Source: UBA8437 sp963933195 | Lineage (GTDB): Bacteria; Planctomycetota; Planctomycetia; Planctomycetales; Planctomycetaceae | Direction: 5' to 3' | Assembly (NCBI GenBank): GCA_963933195.1 | Contig: CAWVUS010000299.1 | Span: 1 to 6,339 of the forward strand | DNA: 6,339 bases | Part shown: piece after piece, positions 4,960-6,339 of the stretch | Layout of the letters: each line of letters opens with the position of its first letter | Position numbering within the stretch: position 1 is the first letter of the stretch | Notes under the pieces: generated by a model | The model's input: only the letters and a program-made list of their open reading frames with translations | Database searches by the model: none | What the model was told of the DNA's origin: nothing | Translations under genes and position numbers: made by a program

Positions 4960-6339
4960 GTGCTCTTGTACAGGATTCTTCAGGTCGTTCTTGTGCTCGG
5001 TTGCGTCAACAGTCTCTCCACCGCCGCCGAGCCGATCGATATTGGCTCACAGCGTGAATTGTTCGTGGATGACCACGTTATCGAGAAGGTTGAAGGCGAC
5101 GCCCGGCTCGACCTGCAGCAGCCGGTGCCGCGAGACGTGGCCCTGGTCACCAGTAAGCCGTGGGAGGGAAACACGTGTGCCTACTACACGGTGTTTGCTG
5201 ATACGGACGCCTCTGGTAAAGCCATCTTCCGGATGTACTACCGGGGTTCGAACTATAACGCGGAACGCCGCGATCAGACGCACCGCCAGGTGGTCTGCTA
5301 TGCCGAGAGCCGGGACGCGATCCACTGGACGAAACCGAAACTGGGCCTGATCGAATTCGGAGGTTCGAGAGAGAACAACATCGTGTGGGACGGCGCGGGT
5401 GCTCATTGTTTTACGCCCTTCAAGGACACCAGCCCGAACTGCCGTCCCGATGCCCGTTACAAGGCGCTCTCTCAAGTTCACAGATCTGGAAGGCCGCATC
5501 ACGCCGTGCAGGGCGAAATGACGGTGTTTGCCTACAAGTCGCCTGACGGCATCCGTTGGACAATCAGCGACGGTCCGTTGATCACCAGGGGCGACTTCGA
5601 TTCACAAAACGCGGCGTTCTGGGACCCCTACGCAGGGTTGTACCGTGAGTACCACCGCGTTCGAGTTCTGCGAAAGCCTGGTGGGGAGGTTGTCGTTGGT
5701 GGCCGGCCGGCCTACGGAGGGTTCCGTTCCATCATGACCGGCACGTCGAAGAACTTCCTGAACTGGACAAGCTGGACCGAGCCCCAGTTGTTGGAATACA
5801 CAGACAACCTCGGTGAGCAGCATCTCTACACCAATGCGGTGATGTCATGTCCCCGTGCACCACAGATCCTGATTGGCTTTCCGACACGTCTGTTGCCCGA
5901 GCAAGGAAGCCGCGTGGAGCCGATCCTGATGGCCAGTCGCGACGGCCGGAAGTTCAAGCGGTGGGACAAGCCGGTGGTTCCCGAGGACGCGCCTGCGGAC
6001 CGGAAGGGCAACCGCAGCAACTACCTGGCCTGGGGCCTGGTGGCGACCCCCGGCAGCGACCGCGAGTACTCGGTCTACGCCTCCGAGTCTTACCTCTCGG
6101 GGACTGACACCCGGTTGCGGCGTTTCACGTACCGCGTGGATGGCTTTGTGGCCCTCCGCGGAGGCAAGCGAGGTGGACAACTCACCACGCGTCCACTGAA
6201 GGTTGCCGGTGGACGGTTGGAGATCAACTACCTGGCCCGTCCCGGCGGGCACGTGCGGATCGAGATCCAGCACGCCGACGGGCGGCCATTGGCCAACTTC
6301 TCGGCGGACGACTGCGACCCGCTCGTGGGCGACGAGATT
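4960..6339 (+). CDS. Secreted five-bladed beta-propeller, glycoside-hydrolase-like protein (GH32/GH43-type superfamily), 3' truncated by window edge
   Basis: An open frame of 460 residues without a stop runs from a GTG behind a strong ribosome binding site to the right edge. Residues 4-23 form a signal peptide (YRILQVVLVLGCVNSLSTAA) with a likely cut before Glu24; VLGC at 12-15 is a weak lipobox, so a lipoprotein is a lesser possibility. The mature start IDIGSQRELFVDD (26-38) and later blocks WEGNTCAYYTVF, MYYRGSN, NNIVWDGAGAHCFTPFKD, FDSQNAAFWDP (213-223), GEQHLYTNAV (285-294), NRSNYLAWGLV and LRRFTYRVDGFV match from memory a large planctomycete family annotated as glycosyl hydrolase family 32-like or hypothetical. 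Four Asp-box-like S-x-D-G-x-x-W repeats appear at 117-123, 194-200, 263-269 and 326-332, one per blade. Candidate acid residues are Asp37/38, Asp214 and Glu286, by inference only. The C-terminal part is beta-sandwich-like and resembles the end of the family, so probably only a few tens of residues are missing. Enzyme activity and substrate are not established. Confidence 0.85.
   Translation, partial: MLLYRILQVVLVLGCVNSLSTAAEPIDIGSQRELFVDDHVIEKVEGDARLDLQQPVPRDVALVTSKPWEGNTCAYYTVFADTDASGKAIFRMYYRGSNYNAERRDQTHRQVVCYAESRDAIHWTKPKLGLIEFGGSRENNIVWDGAGAHCFTPFKDTSPNCRPDARYKALSQVHRSGRPHHAVQGEMTVFAYKSPDGIRWTISDGPLITRGDFDSQNAAFWDPYAGLYREYHRVRVLRKPGGEVVVGGRPAYGGFRSIMTGTSKNFLNWTSWTEPQLLEYTDNLGEQHLYTNAVMSCPRAPQILIGFPTRLLPEQGSRVEPILMASRDGRKFKRWDKPVVPEDAPADRKGNRSNYLAWGLVATPGSDREYSVYASESYLSGTDTRLRRFTYRVDGFVALRGGKRGGQLTTRPLKVAGGRLEINYLARPGGHVRIEIQHADGRPLANFSADDCDPLVGDEI

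Noticed and set aside
4883..5350. A 155-residue ATG-started frame overlapping the aldolase end and the propeller start.
   Set aside because: The translation is rich in Arg, Ser and Thr. The overlapping GTG frame gives a signal peptide and family motifs through the whole region.

Overview
The window looks like a stretch of bacterial chromosome, most likely from a planctomycete-like (Planctomycetota) bacterium. This is an inference from the mix of families: a secreted propeller hydrolase-like protein of a type common in planctomycetes, an exported formylglycine-enzyme-like (FGE-sulfatase) protein, a secreted right-handed beta-helix protein and a CBM9-type protein. GC-rich codon use and probable GTG starts fit but do not prove it. 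I see no tRNA, rRNA, CRISPR array, insertion sequence or phage gene.

Layout, left to right. The left edge holds the C-terminal part of a CBM9-like carbohydrate-binding protein (+, to 623). It converges on a minus-strand group: an exported FGE/SUMF1-family protein (645-1499), a secreted right-handed parallel beta-helix protein (1579-2814) and, after a 217-base gap, a cytoplasmic DUF1415 protein (3032-3580). A 385-base divergent intergenic region follows, with no convincing gene. On the plus strand, a DHDPS/N-acetylneuraminate-lyase superfamily aldolase (3966-4925) is followed after 34 bases by a secreted five-bladed-propeller-like, glycoside-hydrolase-like protein. That last gene starts at a GTG (4960) behind a strong Shine-Dalgarno and runs off the right edge, so an ATG-only gene search would miss it.

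The common theme is extracellular carbohydrate handling: a carbohydrate-binding domain, a pectate-lyase-fold protein, a propeller protein with Asp-box-like repeats, and a cytoplasmic class I aldolase that could cleave a keto-sugar acid released from a glycan. The aldolase has the Schiff-base lysine and the conserved tyrosine but lacks residues typical of true dihydrodipicolinate synthase, so a catabolic role is more likely than lysine synthesis. The FGE-like protein lacks one of the two catalytic cysteines of true formylglycine-generating enzymes, and no sulfatase lies in the window. I found no clearly new defence or mobile system. The best leads are the aldolase-propeller gene pair and the beta-helix protein, both without an evident substrate.
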